From Oscillospiraceae bacterium (GTDB taxonomy: Bacteria > Bacillota > Clostridia > Oscillospirales > Acutalibacteraceae), in the NCBI GenBank assembly GCA_902796295.1, contig CADBOL010000274.1, forward strand, positions 1 to 9,560: a DNA stretch of 9,560 nucleotides. The letters are read 5' to 3'. Position 1 is the stretch's first letter; the number at the start of each line of letters is the position of its first letter. The notes under the pieces were generated by a model. The model was not told the DNA's origin. It searched no databases and saw only the letters and a list, made by a program, of their open reading frames with translations. Of this stretch, positions 7,110-9,560 are shown piece after piece. A program made the translations under genes and the position numbers.

Positions 7110-7138
7110 ATGATATCATTTATCCGCCCGCTTTACAA
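7110..7138 (-). promoter_or_regulatory. Candidate promoter of the zinc-ribbon/TPM operon
   Basis: On the - strand TTGTAA (7138-7133) and TATCAT (7115-7110) are 17 bases apart, with TGA before the -10 box. The predicted start near 7103 would leave a leader of only about 16 bases that begins at the ribosome binding site. A second candidate is TTGAAG (7210-7205) with AATAAT (7188-7183) at 16-base spacing, which would give a longer leader. I cannot choose firmly between them. Confidence 0.4.
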
Positions 7139-7235
7139 GAAGCAAAAACAAACGGCAAGCTCTGTCTTCTGCGCCGGTTGGCATTATTTCACAAAAATCA
7201 TTCTCTTCAAAAGTCACAATTGTTTTTATTATCAA

Positions 7236-7264
7236 TTGAATATGATTTTTTTCAATGATATAAT
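7236..7264 (+). promoter_or_regulatory. Sigma-A type promoter with extended -10 for the acyltransferase gene
   Basis: TTGAAT (7236-7241) and TATAAT (7259-7264) have 17-base spacing, with TGA before the -10 box. The predicted start near 7271 gives a leader of about 56 bases. The region is very AT-rich; CAATTG occurs twice (7217-7222, 7233-7238). The boxes match the promoter at 253-281 exactly. Confidence 0.75.
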
Positions 7265-7326
7265 TTTCACGGTTTTTATAATATAATCACCGCTCTGCGG
7301 AATTTACAAAATACGGAGAAAAAGAA

Positions 7327-8241
7327 ATGAAACCGACAAAAACAACCTGGCTCGGAATTCAGAGAAAAATCATAGCCAATATGACAACAGAAGCCTGGCA
7401 GACAGTACCCCATATCGGTTACAGCTACGAACCCGAAGTCACAAAATTCATGGATGCGGTCAAAAAGCTCAACGCCTCCGGCAAATTTGACAGCAAGATT
7501 ACCGTCAACACCATTATGCTCAAAGCCATCACCGAGGGTCTCAAGGCGGCGCCCGAGCTCAACGCCAATATTCATTTTGACCAGAAAAGAGTCAAGGGAT
7601 ATATCACTGAGTATGAGGATATTCACGCCTCAATGACCTGGGTGCTCCCCAATAATGAGATGATGACGATTAATCTTCACGATATCGGCAGCAAGTCGCT
7701 CAAGGAGCTCAATGATTATATAGCCGACACGGCGAGGAGAATCGAAAACACAAACCTCGATGAGGTTATGTATTCCATATCTTTTGACGATACTATTCAG
7801 AAACTGAAGCACGGCCATGTCATGAAAGCCGTAAACCGTCTCATCGGCGCAAAATTCGGAAAGCACAAGGTTACCGTGCTCAAGGGCAAAGAGAAGAAAG
7901 AGTATTATAAAATCCCGGAAACAGACCGCCTGACAAAGGAAGATATCCGCCAGGGCACAGTCTGCATTTCAAATATCGGCTCCACCACAAGAGGAATTCA
8001 CGGGCGCTGCACAATGCTCGCGATAATCCCTCCCGAAGTATTTGTTCTCTGCATGAGCTCCGTGCAGAAGCAGCCGGTGGTAGCGCAGGATGAAAACGGA
8101 AACGACATAATCGTGCCCGGCAATGTCATGCCCATGCAGCTTGTCTTTGACCACAGGGCGCTCGATTTCGGAAAGCTCATCCCCTTCATCAAGAGACTTG
8201 AAGAAATATTTGACAGACCCGAAGAGATTTTCGAGTGGTAA
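7327..8241 (+). CDS. Stand-alone 2-oxoacid dehydrogenase E2-type acyltransferase domain protein
   Basis: This 304-residue protein is the catalytic core of the E2 / chloramphenicol acetyltransferase fold alone. The N-terminus (IQRKIIANMTTEAWQTVPHIGYSYE) matches the start of E2 cores. The C-terminus carries FDHRALDFGK, with catalytic H276 and D280, followed by the usual final helix ending EEIFEW. There is no lipoyl domain, no E1/E3-binding domain and no dehydrogenase gene nearby, so it is unlikely to serve a classic pyruvate or branched-chain complex. The family moves an acyl group between CoA and a thiol or hydroxyl, and works as a trimer; the acceptor here is unknown. The motif is HRALDFG instead of the usual HRxxDG, so the glycine is shifted by one residue. 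GGAG at 7315-7318, 8 bases upstream, supports the start. The hydrolase gene follows after 74 bases with no clear terminator, so they may share a transcript. Confidence 0.87.
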   Translation: MKPTKTTWLGIQRKIIANMTTEAWQTVPHIGYSYEPEVTKFMDAVKKLNASGKFDSKITVNTIMLKAITEGLKAAPELNANIHFDQKRVKGYITEYEDIHASMTWVLPNNEMMTINLHDIGSKSLKELNDYIADTARRIENTNLDEVMYSISFDDTIQKLKHGHVMKAVNRLIGAKFGKHKVTVLKGKEKKEYYKIPETDRLTKEDIRQGTVCISNIGSTTRGIHGRCTMLAIIPPEVFVLCMSSVQKQPVVAQDENGNDIIVPGNVMPMQLVFDHRALDFGKLIPFIKRLEEIFDRPEEIFEW

Positions 8242-8315
8242 ATCTACGGCTTTAATAGCTTACGGCAAAAGATAAGGCGCGCCGGACCGGCGGCCCCTCA
8301 AAAGGGTGATTTCAT

Positions 8316-9164
8316 ATGACGGCAGATGAAAACGCCGCAAAAAGCAAGGGATATACGGCACTGCGCGATATTTATTACACAAAAGACAATAACGAAAGGC
8401 AGAGCTATGACCTTTTTATTCCCGGGGAAGCCTCCGGCAGCACGGGGCTGATTCTGTGCATTCACGGCGGAGGATGGAACGGGGGCGGCAAAGCGGATTA
8501 TCTCGATGCGCCCGAAAAGGCATGCGCCGAAAAAAGACACGCCGCCGCCGCGATGAATTACAGATATGTTTCGGAGTCAACCGGATTCGGCGATATACTC
8601 GATGACATATCGTCTGCCCTCTCCTCAATAAAAGAGCAGGGGAAGCGCTACGGCGTAAACTTTGACCGTGTGCTTCTGACAGGAATCTCCGCGGGCGGCC
8701 ACCTTTCGCTGCTCTATGCATACACGCGAAAAAAAACAGCGCCGGTAAGGCCCGTGTGCGTGGTTGAGCTCTGCGGACCGGCTGATTTTGAAGACCCGTT
8801 CTATTATTCCGAAGAAAACAGTATCTCAAAAGCGGTCGGCTCAGACTACTTCCGCAATCTGATATATAACGGTATCGGCTTCCGTCCGTCAAAGGATGAT
8901 AAAGACGGCCCGGAGCCCCTGCTCAGGAAATACTCGCCCGTGAATTATATCGGTAAAGATTCGGTGCCCACCGTATTCGGTCACGGTGAAAATGATGAAA
9001 TAGTCCCCTACCGCAACTCTCTTGATCTTGACGCAAAACTTACGGAATGCGGCGTGGAGCACACGTTTATCTCATTTCCCGGTTCCGGTCACGGATGTGA
9101 GGACAGGGCATCGATAAAAAAGATTATGGAGCTGTTCTTCAGCTGTGCGGACCGGTTCCTTTAA
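8316..9164 (+). CDS. Alpha/beta hydrolase, esterase/lipase-like
   Basis: This 282-residue cytoplasmic enzyme has no signal peptide. It shows the oxyanion-hole motif HGGGW (50-54), the nucleophile elbow GISAGG with S125, the acid D227 in GENDEIVPY, and H259 in GSGHG, a complete catalytic triad in the expected order. HGGGW with GxSAGG points to the hormone-sensitive-lipase-like / BD-FAE esterase group, which hydrolyses short-chain esters, often acetyl or feruloyl groups on sugars. The loss of a signal peptide suggests imported or internal substrates. The start at 8316 is supported by AGGGTG at 8303-8308, 7 bases upstream. CCCT at 8295-8298 can pair with AGGG at 8303-8306 and may partly mask this site. 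A 15-bp hairpin terminator follows the stop. The substrate is not determinable from sequence. Confidence 0.88.
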   Translation: MTADENAAKSKGYTALRDIYYTKDNNERQSYDLFIPGEASGSTGLILCIHGGGWNGGGKADYLDAPEKACAEKRHAAAAMNYRYVSESTGFGDILDDISSALSSIKEQGKRYGVNFDRVLLTGISAGGHLSLLYAYTRKKTAPVRPVCVVELCGPADFEDPFYYSEENSISKAVGSDYFRNLIYNGIGFRPSKDDKDGPEPLLRKYSPVNYIGKDSVPTVFGHGENDEIVPYRNSLDLDAKLTECGVEHTFISFPGSGHGCEDRASIKKIMELFFSCADRFL

Positions 9165-9177
9165 CAAATAAGACAGA

Positions 9178-9218
9178 TATCCCGGCAGATGATTGATTTC
9201 ATCTGCCGGGATAGTTTT
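9178..9218. terminator. Rho-independent terminator between convergent genes
   Basis: A perfect 15-bp stem (9178-9192 with 9199-9213, core CCCGGCAGATGA) closes a 6-base loop and is followed on + by GTTTT (9214-9218). On - the following bases (TCTGTCTTATTTG) are moderately T-rich, so it may also serve the leftward surface-protein gene that ends at 9296. Confidence 0.85.
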
Positions 9219-9295
9219 AAAAATCCGGAATAAAGTAATCGCGGCCGCGCGGGCGGATGATATCCGCCCCTGCGATTATATCCTGCTCACTGTCT

Positions 9296-9560
9296 TTACT
9301 CTGCCCATGAAATATGGATATAGAGGTCAATGCCGAGCAGTCTGAAGATTGACCATAAAATGCTGTGGAAGAATTTAATGATTTTGCCCATGAATGTTGT
9401 GCCGTGGTCGGCGCCGTCGAGCGGGCAGATATTATCGCTTGCGGGCTCGTCGGGAGTCGCCGGTTCATCTGGAGTCGCAGGCTCGTCGGGTGTTGCGGGC
9501 TCGTCGGGAGTCGCCGGTTCATCTGGAGTCGCAGGCTCGTCGGGTGTCGCAGGCTCTGCA
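9296..9560 (-). CDS. Surface/secreted protein, C-terminal end with EPATPD repeats and amphipathic tail
   Basis: The frame enters from the right edge and ends at TAA (9298-9296), giving about 87 residues. It begins AEPATPD and holds six EPATPD units, an acidic, proline-rich linker typical of stalks on cell-surface proteins. After EPASDN comes a 41-residue tail that opens with ICPLDGADHGTTFMGK, continues with an amphipathic aromatic helix (KFFHSILWSIFRLLG) and ends HISWAE. From memory, large secreted proteins of gut Clostridia often end in a similar Cys/His motif plus FFH-type helix; here the second Cys of the usual CxxCG appears to be Asp. The tail may hold the protein at the membrane or wall; this is inference. 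The N-terminal domains, and so the function, lie outside the window. There is no LPxTG-type sorting signal. Confidence 0.75.
   Translation of the reverse strand, partial: AEPATPDEPATPDEPATPDEPATPDEPATPDEPATPDEPASDNICPLDGADHGTTFMGKIIKFFHSILWSIFRLLGIDLYIHISWAE
9441..9560. repeat. 18-bp coding tandem repeat with a 54-bp higher-order period
   Basis: Six 18-bp units run from 9441 to 9548, and a partial, diverging unit starts at 9549. They are three types in the order A (9441-9458), B (9459-9476), C (9477-9494), then A (9495-9512), B (9513-9530), C' (9531-9548). The two 54-bp blocks differ at one base only (T9494 versus C9548). Each unit encodes EPATPD or a cyclic shift of it on the - strand, and differences between A, B and C are synonymous. 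Confidence 0.93.

Noticed and set aside
7277..7287. Two overlapping TATAAT boxes (7277-7282 and 7282-7287)
   Set aside because: Neither has a -35 box at 16-18 bases; the pair at 7236/7259 is far better.
8416..8892. A 158-codon open frame on -
   Set aside because: It is antisense to the alpha/beta hydrolase, which carries a complete catalytic triad; the antisense product is Arg/Ser/Pro-rich shadow sequence.
9217..9522. A 101-codon open frame on - starting MNRRLPTSPQ
   Set aside because: It reads the tandem repeat in another frame. The frame ending at 9296 gives the acidic EPATPD repeats with synonymous codon changes and an amphipathic tail, which is clearly the selected frame.
9441..9560. 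Regular repeats that could suggest a CRISPR array
   Set aside because: The units are directly abutting 18-mers with no unique spacers and are coding.

Overview
The window looks like ordinary chromosome of a low-to-mid GC Firmicute, most likely an uncultured gut or rumen Clostridium-class bacterium (Oscillospiraceae/Ruminococcaceae-like). I infer this from the AGGAGG-type ribosome binding sites, the near-consensus sigma-A promoters, the XRE regulator/ABC exporter pair, the lipoyl-less E2-type acyltransferase, and a surface protein with a short amphipathic C-terminal tail of a kind I recall from gut Clostridia. No rRNA, tRNA, insertion sequence, CRISPR array or phage gene is visible.

Layout, left to right. 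(1) 2-133: the C-terminal end of a four-helix-bundle (23S rRNA intervening-sequence/Avd-like) protein on +, closed by a hairpin terminator. (2) 253-1424: a strong extended -10 promoter and a secreted endonuclease/exonuclease/phosphatase-fold enzyme with a hydrophobic C-terminal tail. (3) 1591-4603: a control region with two dyads, one overlapping the -35 box, then an XRE-type regulator and an ABC half-transporter that form a tight two-gene operon ending in a strong two-way terminator. (4) 7138 down to 4744 on -: a two-gene operon of a double zinc-ribbon, six-helix membrane protein and a TPM-domain membrane protein with a Gly/His tail, overlapping by 11 bp. (5) 7236-9164 on +: a promoter nearly identical to that of region 2, then a stand-alone E2-type acyltransferase and an alpha/beta hydrolase, ended by a 15-bp hairpin. 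(6) 9560 down to 9296 on -: the C-terminal end of a surface protein with EPATPD repeats encoded by a 54-bp higher-order repeat.

How the parts work together: the regulator and exporter probably form a self-regulated export or resistance unit. The zinc-ribbon and TPM proteins are probably partners at the membrane. The acyltransferase and hydrolase may share a transcript and could act on related acyl compounds, but nothing fixes their substrates. I see no clear new defence or mobile system. The most promising undescribed elements are the zinc-ribbon/TPM pair, the orphan acyltransferase with its altered active-site motif, the dyad-controlled regulator/exporter promoter, and the C-terminal surface tail with its layered repeat.
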